A stretch of 64,000 nucleotides of DNA from Ferrimonas sp. YFM (GCF_030296015.1 NZ_AP027368.1:1922001-1986000); one strand, 5' to 3'; positions 1 to 7,118 are shown, numbered from the stretch's first letter. Translations and numbers: made by a program. Notes: generated by a model not told the origin, from the sequence alone.

Positions 1-363
1 GCCACCGCCATAGGGGATCACCACCCAGTTGTTCTCCATCGCCAAGGTCAGCAATGCTTGCAGATCGTCCCGGCTTTCGGGAAAGGCGACCGCATCGGGC
101 GCGCAGCCCAGCTTACCCTGCTTGAACGCCAGCCAGTCGGCCAGGCTCTGGCCGCGGGAGTAACGGGCCCGGGTCTGGGCGTCGATGGAGTAGAGATCGT
201 GAGCGGGGAGACGGCTGGCAGGCAGTGCCTGCGCTGTTTCTTCGAGAGTGGCTTCGCCCAGTGGGTTACCAGGACCAAGAAGTGAAGTGAGCACCGCTTT
301 GGCGACGGCGGGTAAGGGGCGCTGTTTGTTTAAGTCTCCCCAACCATTCCATACCTTTTCCAT
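1..363 (-). CDS. FAD-linked oxidase, N-terminal 121 residues (partial)
   Basis: The reading frame starts at an ATG at 363 preceded by AGGA and runs off the left edge in frame. The visible part ends VVIPYGGG, the start of the glycine-rich pyrophosphate loop of the PCMH-type FAD-binding domain (FAD_binding_4). The preceding stretch (RYSRGQSLADW, then APDAVAFPESRDDLQALL) is the usual lead-in of GlcD/AGPS-like flavoprotein oxidases, with the PDAVAFPES segment marking the beginning of the domain. Such enzymes oxidise hydroxy acids or related substrates; the substrate cannot be told from this fragment. A structured RNA candidate with a terminator lies upstream in the same orientation (499-610) and could be its leader. 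Confidence 0.75.
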   Translation of the reverse strand, partial: MEKVWNGWGDLNKQRPLPAVAKAVLTSLLGPGNPLGEATLEETAQALPASRLPAHDLYSIDAQTRARYSRGQSLADWLAFKQGKLGCAPDAVAFPESRDDLQALLTLAMENNWVVIPYGGG

Positions 364-498
364 GAGACATCCTGTTCATGTTGTTAATTTTTTGTTTATC
401 TCCTAAGAGTTACGGATTTTTGGGTTTTATACAAGTGTTTGAAATGCATTGATGAATGAACAGGAAGGTATGCTGGTCTACAGCGGTTTTCTCAGGGC

Positions 499-610
499 AA
501 AAAAAGGCCGGTGGGCAAGCCACCGGCAGGGATCACTGAGTTGCTGCCCGGCCTCAAACGGAGTGGCGACAGCAAACCCCTGGGGGTTGTTGAAGGAGGC
601 CGGTAACAAC
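499..610 (-). ncRNA. Candidate structured RNA with intrinsic terminator
   Basis: Read on the minus strand, GTTGTTACCGGCCTC (610-596) can pair with GAGGCCGGGCAGCAAC (555-540), giving a helix of about 15 bp. Inside it sits a second hairpin built from AACCCC and GGGGGTT (575-588). Just downstream, GCCGGTGG pairs with CCACCGGC (527-507) and is followed by seven U (505-499), a textbook Rho-independent terminator on the minus strand. No convincing open reading frame with a start codon and ribosome site fits. The gene downstream in this direction starts at 363, so this could be a riboswitch-like or attenuating leader, or a free-standing small RNA. I do not recognise the family. Confidence 0.5.
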
Positions 611-821
611 ACTAGCCACACTAGCAAGCTGGACAGATGTCTGTCGTCATCAAAATTGGTGATTTTTTGTTCTTGGCTTGGTGGGAACTGTTGAGGTTAC
701 AAGGTGATGCAAAAACTGCCGCTAAAACTGGCTGACGCCGGGTGTCGAGAGCGCAAAGCTTGCCTAATATTCCCTAGATGGTAATTTGCATCCAAAGCAC
801 GTTAACTGAGACTGAGTAACA

Positions 822-1397
822 ATGCCAAAGGCTAGTGAAATCAAAAAGAACGCCGTTGTTGAGCACAACGGTAAAGTGTACTCCGTGAAGGACATCGCCA
901 AGCTGACCCCCAGCGGTCGCGCGGGCAGCAGCCTGTACCGCATGCGCATGTACGATGTGGCCACCGGCGCTAAGCTGGACGAGAGCTTCAAAGCCGATGA
1001 GATCCTGAGCCTGGCGGATTTCAGCCGTCATCAGGTGAGCTTCTCCTACATCGACGGTGATGAGTACGTCTTCATGGACAATGAGGACTACACCCCCTTC
1101 AATTTCCGCAAGGAAAGCATTGAAGAGGAACTGCTGTACTTCACCGAGGACACTCAGGGCATTCAGGTACTGGCGGTAGAGGGCAACCCGGTAGCACTTG
1201 AGTTGCCTACCAGCGTTGACCTGGAAATCGTGGAAACTGACCCGTCCATTAAAGGCGCGTCCGCGACCTCTCGCACCAAGCCCGCCACCCTGACCACAGG
1301 TTTGGTTGTTCAGGTGCCTGAATACATCAGCACTGGCGACAAGATCAAAGTGAACACCGCTGAAGGCAAGTTCATGAGCCGTGCAGACGGAAAGTAA
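822..1397 (+). CDS. efpL: Elongation factor P-like protein EfpL (YeiP)
   Basis: 191 residues, the normal length for the YeiP/EfpL branch of the EF-P/eIF5A family. The protein binds stalled ribosomes between the P and E sites and helps peptide bond formation at proline-rich stretches. The KOW-like N-terminal domain carries the loop PSGRAGSS with Arg33 at the tip, as in EfpL, where EF-P itself has a modified lysine. The central part ([18 protein letters not shown]) and C-terminal OB domain ([20 protein letters not shown]) closely follow the E. coli protein. The ATG at 822 gives the standard [10 protein letters not shown]-terminus. It is a single gene followed by a terminator at 1414. Confidence 0.95.
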   Translation: MPKASEIKKNAVVEHNGKVYSVKDIAKLTPSGRAGSSLYRMRMYDVATGAKLDESFKADEILSLADFSRHQVSFSYIDGDEYVFMDNEDYTPFNFRKESIEEELLYFTEDTQGIQVLAVEGNPVALELPTSVDLEIVETDPSIKGASATSRTKPATLTTGLVVQVPEYISTGDKIKVNTAEGKFMSRADGK

Positions 1398-1413
1398 GCA
1401 TCTTGCGGAATCT

Positions 1414-1440
1414 AAGCCCGGCCGAGTGCCGGGCTTTTTT
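1414..1440 (+). terminator. Rho-independent terminator after efpL
   Basis: AAGCCCGG (1414-1421) pairs with CCGGGCTT (1429-1436) across a 7-nt loop, and the run of T continues to 1440. It lies 17 bp after the efpL stop. Confidence 0.9.
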
Positions 1441-1939
1441 GTATCTCTGCCAAGTTAGTTAGACGGTCTAACCGACTCTGCCACACCAATGTGACTTATC
1501 CACTTCTCTTCCGGGGCAATTCTCGCTAACTTAGTTCACTCTATAAATCAGCAAGATAAGCATCTTTCGGAGCACTTTAGTGTGCCGCCGATGGCGGAGC
1601 CTTGCTCCCTGCCAATGCACCTCGATTTAAATGTGTTTTAAATCAGTTGCATAGGTGTAAACGGTCGCTCACCATTCGAGCGGTATTTTAAAGTGAAGGT
1701 GACTGTGTGTATATACAGTGTTGCGAGCAATCCGCCTTTCTACAAGCAAGATCCGCCTTTTACGCAAAATAGGCGGTGCGAACTAAGCGCGAAAAGACAG
1801 AATTACGTAGAAGTGATAGAAACTTGCCGAATTCGCACTGAACTGGTGCATGCATGATAGGCGGCAAGATTTTAATGAGTGATAGGCGGCGAGTCGCCGC
1901 ATAATAAGCTTTTATGCTTTAAGTCAGGATTGTTCGTGT
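1441..1939. other. Gene-free AT-rich stretch with ATAGGCGG direct repeats
   Basis: No supported gene lies here. The octamer ATAGGCGG occurs in direct orientation at 1769, 1857 and 1882 (the last two extend to ATAGGCGGC[AG]AG), and related CCGCCTTT words occur inverted near 1730 and 1752. The third copy can fold with the adjacent GTCGCCGC. This is the transition from the core chromosome to the cassette-like region; no integrase gene and no attI site could be recognised. The repeats could be protein-binding sites or recombination-related repeats; function is unknown. Confidence 0.5.
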
Positions 1940-2641
1940 ATGCCAAAAAAATTGAAAGATCATGTTGTGGAAGGCAACAATCTAGAACTTAAAAAAAGCA
2001 TTGATAAGATCATAAAAAAGTCCCGGTTTATCTGTAGATGGATAAACAAAAATTCACCTCGAACTGAAAGAACAGTGTTGCTTGTAAATATTTTGAATTC
2101 GGTGTGTGACTACCTTGAAGTAACAAAGCTATCGATAAATCAGCATATTTCAGTGCTGGCATTATCGACTCGTAGTATTTACGAGCTTAATGTTCGATTA
2201 AGAACCCTTACAAATGAAGATTAACAAAAAAAATGGGCGTCTGAAGCTGTTACAGACAAGGTTCAAACCTTAGAGGGAATACTGTCACTTGGTTCCGAAA
2301 GTGAGAATATACAACAGCGCAGTATTTTAGAGGCAGAAATAGCAAGGTTGAAGCAGCTGGTTACGAAGTATAATTTACCAAGCATTAAGCAGCCGGCTAG
2401 TACTGGTAACTTAGCAAAGACTGTAGATCTAGAATCTGAGCATAAAGGCTTGTTTAAACTTTATTCTAAACTCGTCCACCCCAGCTCATATTTAGTTAAT
2501 GATTATGCGAATTCAGCGGCAGTTGAAAATCAAAAAATACTGCAGATACATGCCCAACTATATGCACACGATAGCGTTTCTCGAATTTGCGAAGAGCTAA
2601 ATATTCCTTATGAAGTAAGTAAGCCCTATGGAAAAGCCTAA
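1940..2641 (+). pseudogene. Unknown cassette gene split by an in-frame TAA
   Basis: Two open segments, 1940-2224 (MPKKLKDHV...) and the region from 2225 to the stop ending at 2641, lie in the same frame and are separated only by one TAA at 2222-2224. Read through, they give one protein of about 233 residues with a basic, helical N-terminal half and a C-terminal half containing LYSKLVHPSSYLVNDY and ISRICEEL-like helical segments. The second part alone could start only at a TTG near 2348, which would drop coding-looking sequence (KWASEAVTDKVQTLEG) upstream. I therefore read it as one gene with a nonsense mutation. The stop at the 3' end overlaps the R'' core (GCCTAAC) of an attC site, as is typical of integron cassettes. 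Confidence 0.6.
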
Positions 2642-2713
2642 CAAGTCAATCAACTACGCGCTGAAGTTGACCCGTTTTAGTGGACACCAAAATCGTTAGA
2701 TTGAGGTGTCACA

Positions 2714-3049
2714 ATGCCTGCCTACAAGACAGGAAAACGAACCCAGCAGTACAGTGTAGAGTTCAAGGTAAAAGCGGTGACTTGGTCACACCTTCCTCAT
2801 CGTTCAGTAAAGGAAGTAGCCCAAGCTCTGGACATTCATCCGTTCATGTTGTCTCGTTGGCGCAAAGAGTATCGAGACGGCAAATGGGGCATGACAAAAA
2901 AGACTAAAAAGCAGCCAGATCAGCTTTCCAAAAGTGATGAAATCAGCCAACTCAAGCGGCGTCTTGCTGAGTTAGAGCTGGAGAATGATCTGCTAAAAAA
3001 GTGGCAACGGTTTCAAGCCGAGGAACAGAGGAATCGTTCCGATTCGTAG
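2714..3049 (+). CDS. IS3-family transposase OrfA
   Basis: 111 residues with an N-terminal helix-turn-helix (Transposase_8/InsE type: QYSVEFKVKAVTW, SVKEVAQALDIHPFMLSRW) and a C-terminal leucine-zipper-like helix (ISQLKRRLAELELENDLLKK). OrfA binds the element ends and supplies the N-terminal part of the OrfAB fusion transposase. The slippery heptamer A AAA AAG at 2995-3001 is in the right frame to shift ribosomes by -1 into OrfB. The frame is intact. Confidence 0.92.
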   Translation: MPAYKTGKRTQQYSVEFKVKAVTWSHLPHRSVKEVAQALDIHPFMLSRWRKEYRDGKWGMTKKTKKQPDQLSKSDEISQLKRRLAELELENDLLKKWQRFQAEEQRNRSDS

Positions 3050-3888
3050 CGCGCTATCAGGGTAAAATCCGACTATCGAGATTATGCCAGTTTGTCGGCG
3101 TTTCACGGTCAGGTTTCTATGCCTGGAAGAAGCGTCAGCCCAGCCAACGCGCCCAAACTGATAGTGTCCTGAGCAGAGAGATTCAGCGGCTTTTCCGTTT
3201 GTCCAAAGAGCGCTACGGCAGCCCTCGAATTCATGCCCAGTTGAAGCAGAAAGGCATTAGCGTGGCTCGAAAGCGAGTGGCTAGGCTAATGCGTGAACTT
3301 GGCCTTAGGGCGCGTTCTGTGAGGGTTTACCGTCAAATGAATAAGCGGCGGCAAACTTTGAAGGCAACAGAAAACCTGAGGCTGACTAGTGACGCCCCAA
3401 CTGCTGTCAATCAGCAATGGTCCGGCGACGTTACCTACTTAAAGCACGGACGGAAATGGTACTACCTGGCAGTGATTATCGACCTGTACTCCAGAAAGGT
3501 TGTTGGTTGGTCATTCAGCGATAACCGGACGTCAAAATTGACCGAAGGTGCCTTGGTGAAAGCGCTACGTACGCGGCGCCCGAAAGAGGGCTTACTGTTC
3601 CATTCTGACCGAGGTATTGAGTACCTGAATGAAAACCTACAGGGTTACTACAAGCGTCATGGAATCAGACACAGCTTGAACCGAGCTGGTTGCTGTACTG
3701 ACAACGCCGAGGTGGAGTCATTTTTCCATACATTGAAAGGCGAAATGTTCCAGGGAGCACGGTTCCGAGATCATTGGAAGTTGAGAGACGAACTGGCTAA
3801 CTATATTGACCAGTTCTATAACCGTCGACGTTTACACTCGAGCTTGGGCTACCAAAGTCCACACCAGTTCGAGAGACTCGCGGCATAA
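3001..3888 (+). CDS. IS3-family transposase OrfB (DDE integrase domain)
   Basis: This frame overlaps the end of OrfA by 49 bp in the -1 frame and is most likely made as an OrfAB fusion through the slippery site at 2995-3001. It contains an HTH_21-like region (SKERYGSPRIHAQLKQKGI) and a retroviral-integrase-like core: D in WSGDVTYLKHG, D in LLFHSDRGIEYL, and E in CTDNAEVESFFHTLK, which make up the DDE triad. The C-terminus NRRRLHSSLGYQSP is typical. All catalytic residues are present and no stop interrupts it. Confidence 0.93.
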   Translation: MATVSSRGTEESFRFVARYQGKIRLSRLCQFVGVSRSGFYAWKKRQPSQRAQTDSVLSREIQRLFRLSKERYGSPRIHAQLKQKGISVARKRVARLMRELGLRARSVRVYRQMNKRRQTLKATENLRLTSDAPTAVNQQWSGDVTYLKHGRKWYYLAVIIDLYSRKVVGWSFSDNRTSKLTEGALVKALRTRRPKEGLLFHSDRGIEYLNENLQGYYKRHGIRHSLNRAGCCTDNAEVESFFHTLKGEMFQGARFRDHWKLRDELANYIDQFYNRRRLHSSLGYQSPHQFERLAA

Positions 3889-3978
3889 CAAACCAGTGTC
3901 CACTTTATCGGGTCAGGATCACGCCTACGGCGCCGGACGCAGCAAAGCTGCGCCGGTTATTGAGGCGTTAAGTGACCC

Positions 3979-4440
3979 ATGAAAATTAGAATCGAAGAGT
4001 TTTTAAAATCCGGTAGATTTGGCCCATTAGAGTTGGGTACATCAAAAGATTTGGCTATTGCCTCTCTCGGTGAACCAGATTGTGATGCTGACTTAGGGAA
4101 AACCGGTAGCATCCTTTTATATGGATGGTATGAGCTTTTTTTCAATCGTGAGAATCAGCTGCACTCTATACAGAATGACAACTATGATCCATCTCGTAAA
4201 GAATCTTACTTATTTAAGAATGAGAAGATTGAGATAGATCCTTGGTTTCTGAATGAGGCCTTGAACCAGTGTATAGGCGACATATCAAGAGCTCTGGAAG
4301 AAAAAGGTATGGAATATGAAGTGATTGACTACTATGGTCGCGATGCGATCAAGCTAAAAAGTGGTGTAGTGATTGACTTTGATGAAGAGGAAAATGATTG
4401 TGGCATTAAGGCCCTTACAGGCATCGTGTTATGGCCATAA
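3979..4440 (+). CDS. Unknown cassette protein
   Basis: 153 residues, acidic, with no signal peptide or membrane segment. It begins five bases after the R' core of attC site 1 and ends seven bases before the R'' core of attC site 2, so it fills a textbook integron gene cassette. No good ribosome site precedes the ATG, which is common for cassette genes. The N-terminal part (LELGTSKDLAIASLGEP...ILLYGWYELFF) resembles small SMI1/immunity-like proteins seen in cassettes and toxin-immunity loci. That likeness is an impression only and the function is unknown. Confidence 0.75.
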   Translation: MKIRIEEFLKSGRFGPLELGTSKDLAIASLGEPDCDADLGKTGSILLYGWYELFFNRENQLHSIQNDNYDPSRKESYLFKNEKIEIDPWFLNEALNQCIGDISRALEEKGMEYEVIDYYGRDAIKLKSGVVIDFDEEENDCGIKALTGIVLWP

Positions 4441-4446
4441 ATCCAT

Positions 4447-4503
4447 ACTTAACAATCACAGGCAAGCGACGCCAAAAAGCGGCGCGCCTGTTGTAAGCGT
4501 TGA
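4447..4503 (+). other. attC site 2 (target of the IS1111 element)
   Basis: ACTTAAC (4447-4453) fits RYYYAAC. The middle folds as CAGGC(aa)GCG(a)CGCC against GGCGCGCCTG around an AAAAA loop, and the right end reads AAGCGTTGA (4495-4503), like the AAGCGTTAG end of many short attC sites. The last bases of R' do not fully fit GTTRRRY, either in the interrupted site or when joined to the sequence after the IS (GTTGATG). The spacing and the position directly after a cassette gene support the call. Confidence 0.7.
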
Positions 4504-4767
4504 TATGATTCCCCCTGTCAATAGGCACAGACTTGTCCATGCCGGGCCCCAAAAGGCCGGCTTGGACACCCTGGTGAGAGACCTTTGGCAAGTCAATGTT
4601 CGGCGGTTGACCTTGCTGATATTCGCGGGTTTGGTTATCCGCATTACTTGTTTGCGCCGCTGGAGCCTTGCCTCATTCTATGTGCGCGCATGTAAACGCC
4701 TAACGCCGTCGAGGGTTGCTCTCACCGCTGCCGCCGGTCTGCATCACCAGGATGGTTTTCCAGATTA
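4504..4767 (-). ncRNA. Candidate bridge RNA region of the IS1111 element
   Basis: This is the 264-nt non-coding end downstream of the transposase. IS110-family elements encode a bridge RNA in a non-coding end, and in IS1111-type members it is in the end downstream of the transposase. A hairpin is visible: TGTCCATGCCGG (about 4534-4545) against CCGGCTTGGACA. On the minus strand the region reads GGCGTTAGGC (4707-4698), which is the consensus R' core of attC, the element's target. I infer that this word is part of a target-binding loop; the RNA ends are not determined. Confidence 0.5.
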
Positions 4768-5895
4768 TCAGCCTATGTGGACACGTCGCTCCGGTTCAAA
4801 ACGCTGAGCGATGTCCCACAGGTAGCCCGTGAGCTCTCTGGCCACGGCGGTGACCACTTTGTTGTACTCCTTGCCTCGTGCTTGCAACCGCCGGAAGCGG
4901 GCACACAAGCGCAGTTGTACCTCCCAGGAGCGTTGTTGCAGCTTGTGTGAGTGGTACTGCTGACGTATCTGCATTTCTCGGGAGACTTTGGGGCTAAAGC
5001 GATAGGCCCAGGCGGCTTCAATGAGGATGCGCCGAGCGTGGGTATTGCCACATTTGGTGATGTTCCCGCGCCTTTCCCTAGAACCACTTGAACGTTCACT
5101 GGGGGTTAGCCCTACGAAGTTCATGAGCTGCCTGGGGTTGGTGAAACGCCGCAGGTCGCCAAGTTCCGCCATCAGGGTGATGGCCGACAGGAAGCGGATG
5201 CCTCGCAGCGCCGTGAGTTGCTGTACCAAGGGGTACCAGCGCCAGGATTCGGCCAGGGTCTCCATTTCGAGTTCGAGGCGTTGCAGGCGCTCGTAACGCT
5301 CGGTGACGGTGTGAATATAGTCCTGAAAGGTTATCTTCTGTGCTGGTTCGGAGAAGTGGATGTCAGCCAAGTGGCGCTTATAGGCGTCGGTCCAGTTTTG
5401 TCGACCACTGCAAGGGTGGCCATTGCGCAGTAGAAACGATTTGAGCCGCTGACGAGCCTGGCGGAGGTCAAGCATGGCATCCTCGCGACAGCGAATGAGA
5501 TCGCGAATGGCCTCGTCTCTGGCGTCGGGTATGTATATGGGGGCAATGTCTCCCGAACGAGCCAGGCGTGCCAAGGTGCACGCGTCGCGTTTGTCGGTCT
5601 TCACTTTATCGCCAGGAGCTCTTGGGATGAGAGCAGGTGCAATGACCCAGCAGTCGATATCGCGCTTATTGAGATGGCGGTAGAGCCAGAAGCCGCAAGG
5701 GCCGGCTTCATAGACAACACAGAGTTTATTGGCCTTGGTCGCCTGCTGTTTCAGCAGCTTGTCGAAGGCCCTAATGTTGGTGGGAACGGTGCCGTAGTAG
5801 CGAACGGTGTCACCCATCGAATCGTAAATCAAAGCGACATCAGTGGTTTCCTTGTGCACATCCAGTCCGACGAAAAGTGTGTTAGCTTTAATCAT
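4768..5895 (-). CDS. IS110/IS1111-family transposase (DEDD)
   Basis: 375 residues from the ATG at 5895, which has AGGAGG at 5906-5901; the open frame extends further upstream but without a better ribosome site. The N-terminal RuvC-like DEDD domain shows D in FVGLDVHKETTDVAL, E in VVYEAGPCGFWL and D/D in KTDKRDACTLARLA. The C-terminal Transposase_20 domain has LTALRGIRFLSAITLMAELGD and the serine-containing GLTPSERSSGSRERRG. These enzymes act with a bridge RNA that pairs with target and donor DNA. The frame is complete. Confidence 0.93.
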   Translation of the reverse strand: MIKANTLFVGLDVHKETTDVALIYDSMGDTVRYYGTVPTNIRAFDKLLKQQATKANKLCVVYEAGPCGFWLYRHLNKRDIDCWVIAPALIPRAPGDKVKTDKRDACTLARLARSGDIAPIYIPDARDEAIRDLIRCREDAMLDLRQARQRLKSFLLRNGHPCSGRQNWTDAYKRHLADIHFSEPAQKITFQDYIHTVTERYERLQRLELEMETLAESWRWYPLVQQLTALRGIRFLSAITLMAELGDLRRFTNPRQLMNFVGLTPSERSSGSRERRGNITKCGNTHARRILIEAAWAYRFSPKVSREMQIRQQYHSHKLQQRSWEVQLRLCARFRRLQARGKEYNKVVTAVARELTGYLWDIAQRFEPERRVHIG

Positions 5896-6026
5896 GTCGA
5901 CCTCCTGTTGTGTTTGATTGCGTGATACAACAAACAGTGTGGCTCTGGTTTTACTAACCCACGATAAAACGCAGGAGGTCGACCTTTGCACAGGGAATCA
6001 TGATGTCTAGGTGCATGGAGGTAGCA

Positions 6027-6482
6027 TTGAATAAATTTATAACACTCGTATTTATACTCTTAATTCAAGGTTGTGTGCAAAAAAGTGATACTGAATTATC
6101 TCAGTTGATTGTTGGCACATGGTCATATAACTATGATTCTGGCTCTTATGGTTTCATTGAGTACACCGATAACGGCGATAAGTGCGAGATGAATTTTTCT
6201 TTTGGTGAAAGCGGCAATTTGTCAATAAACTTGTATTGGAATAAATGGCAAGTTGAAGATTCCATAATTAAGTCTAAAGTGCATGCTAGTACTGTATCCG
6301 TCATGGAAAAAGGTTATGTGATTCACGACAAAGTTATAGAGATCAACAGTAATGTACTTACCGTAGACATGATTGTTCCTGAGGGTAATTTCAAAACAGA
6401 GTATCACCAAAAAAGTAAATATTCTGAAAGCGGAAAAGTATGTTCAATCGTTAAAATGCACCTAAAAAGAGCTTTGAGGTAG
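6027..6482 (+). CDS. Small lipoprotein of unknown function (cassette remnant)
   Basis: GGAGGT at 6017-6022 stands four bases before a TTG at 6027, giving MNKFITLVFILLIQGC, a lipoprotein signal with the lipobox Cys at residue 16. An ATG at 6015 is the alternative start. The mature part, about 135 residues, contains LIVGTWSYNYDSGSYGFIEYTDNGDKCEMNF, reminiscent of lipocalin-like GTW-type periplasmic domains, and VCSIVKMHL near the end. It follows the restored R' end of attC site 2, so it was probably a cassette gene. Its own attC is missing, and an IS3-end remnant begins three bases after the stop. Confidence 0.7.
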   Translation: MNKFITLVFILLIQGCVQKSDTELSQLIVGTWSYNYDSGSYGFIEYTDNGDKCEMNFSFGESGNLSINLYWNKWQVEDSIIKSKVHASTVSVMEKGYVIHDKVIEINSNVLTVDMIVPEGNFKTEYHQKSKYSESGKVCSIVKMHLKRALR

Positions 6483-6485
6483 GAT

Positions 6486-6532
6486 TGAAGTTGGCCCGCT
6501 TTAGTGGACGCCGATATCGTTAGGTTGAGATC
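6486..6532 (+). mobile_element. Remnant of an IS3-family left end
   Basis: About 47 bp beginning TGAAGTTGGCCCG matches the left end of the complete IS3 element at 2662 with roughly seven mismatches, through AGTGGAC, ATCGTTAG and TTGAG. No transposase sequence or right end follows. It is a diverged relative, not a copy, and marks a deletion or decayed insertion that probably removed the attC of the preceding gene. Confidence 0.75.
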
Positions 6533-6638
6533 ATAAGTTTCCTGTTTGTAGTACATTGGATATAAGGTGTTTGGCTTAGAATGAAGCAAAGAACTATCAT
6601 ATGTTTTAGTCAGTTCATTAGTCTTTCAAGGGGATATG

Positions 6639-7034
6639 ATGAAACAATCAACATTTTATAGGCTAATGATTCTGGTATTCTGTTCTACCAGTTTCTATCT
6701 AAACTATATGACCGGTGACGTGATTTACAGGAGTGACTTAGTCAGTGCAATGGGTTGGCACGGATATGACTCACAAATTCCACATTGGCTAAAGCTGTCA
6801 GTGGTAGGTCCTTTACAAATATCCGCTATGTTTATGCTCATATTTAATGTGGTCGCTAAGTATCTATTCTCACTGCTAAGTGCTGCCTTGCTGATGATTA
6901 CTATTTTTGATGGGGTAGCCTCTTATACTGCAGTGGAAGTTTTCATTGTGCAATTGAATTATCTATCAATGGGCGTTGTTTTAACGTTATCATTTACATC
7001 GTTGAGTCAGTATTTTAAGTTAAAGTTATGGTGA
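6639..7034 (+). CDS. Small four-helix membrane protein, unknown
   Basis: About 131 residues. AAGGGG at 6628-6633 fits the second of two adjacent ATGs (6639). Hydrophobic segments lie near residues 9-22, 52-72, 74-94 and 105-125, separated by short loops, so it is predicted to sit in the inner membrane with about four helices. No conserved motif is recognised. It is AT-rich like its neighbours and unlike the core genes. It is preceded by a 100-bp non-coding stretch after the IS3 remnant, with no attC on either side. Confidence 0.65.
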   Translation: MKQSTFYRLMILVFCSTSFYLNYMTGDVIYRSDLVSAMGWHGYDSQIPHWLKLSVVGPLQISAMFMLIFNVVAKYLFSLLSAALLMITIFDGVASYTAVEVFIVQLNYLSMGVVLTLSFTSLSQYFKLKLW

Positions 7035-7118
7035 TAAACGACTAATATTTCAGGTGAGTTAATTCGTTCTAAAAAGAAATTTGCCTCAAATGTGTTTTCT
7101 TATCTTCGTGGTGCGAAA

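Larger units (their letters stand above)
2662..3921 (+). mobile_element. Complete IS3-family insertion sequence (1260 bp)
   Basis: The ends are TG...CA type. The left end TGAAGTTGACCCG at 2662 and the right end (reverse complement TGATCCTGACCCG, ending at 3921) form imperfect inverted repeats of about 25 bp that include AGTGGACA. The element is flanked by CGC on both sides (2659-2661 and 3922-3924), a 3-bp target duplication. It carries the two overlapping IS3-type transposase frames with an intact slippery site, so it is probably functional. It has landed in the middle of an attC site. Confidence 0.9.
2636..3973 (+). other. attC site 1, split by the IS3 element
   Basis: The left part starts with GCCTAAC (2636-2642), a perfect RYYYAAC core, and continues through GTCAATCAAC to 2661. 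The right part resumes at 3922 and ends with GTTAAGT (3967-3973), a perfect GTTRRRY core. Without the inserted element and one CGC copy the site is about 80 bp. GTCAATCAAC then pairs with GGTTATTGAG with one unpaired C, the extrahelical base expected of attC hairpins, and CGCAGC/GCTGCG forms the apical stem. Confidence 0.8.
4504..6003 (-). mobile_element. IS110-family, IS1111-group element inserted at attC R' end
   Basis: The element is about 1500 bp with its transposase on the minus strand. Subterminal inverted repeats are visible: ATGATTCCC near 4505-4513 and its complement GGGAATCAT near 5994-6002. TGA occurs at both junctions (4501-4503 and 6001-6003), and removing one unit restores AAGCGTTGATG. 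Precise targeting of the R' end of attC is the hallmark of the IS1111-attC group. A long non-coding end lies downstream of the transposase, as in IS1111-type members. Confidence 0.85.

Noticed and set aside
449-694. Open frame of 81 codons on the plus strand
   Set aside because: It crosses the folded RNA and its terminator, has no ribosome site, and its composition follows the stem-loops rather than codons.
1455-1500. Possible tRNA fragment (GTTAGACGGTCTAACC...)
   Set aside because: No cloverleaf, T-loop or CCA end could be built around it.
4698-4707. GCCTAACGCC read as an attC R'' core on the plus strand
   Set aside because: No matching R' core or hairpin follows, and the word lies inside the IS1111 element; it is better explained as part of the element's RNA.
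4373-4807. Plus-strand open frame across attC 2 and the IS1111 end
   Set aside because: It runs from the end of a cassette gene through the attC hairpin into the non-coding IS end and has no own start signal.
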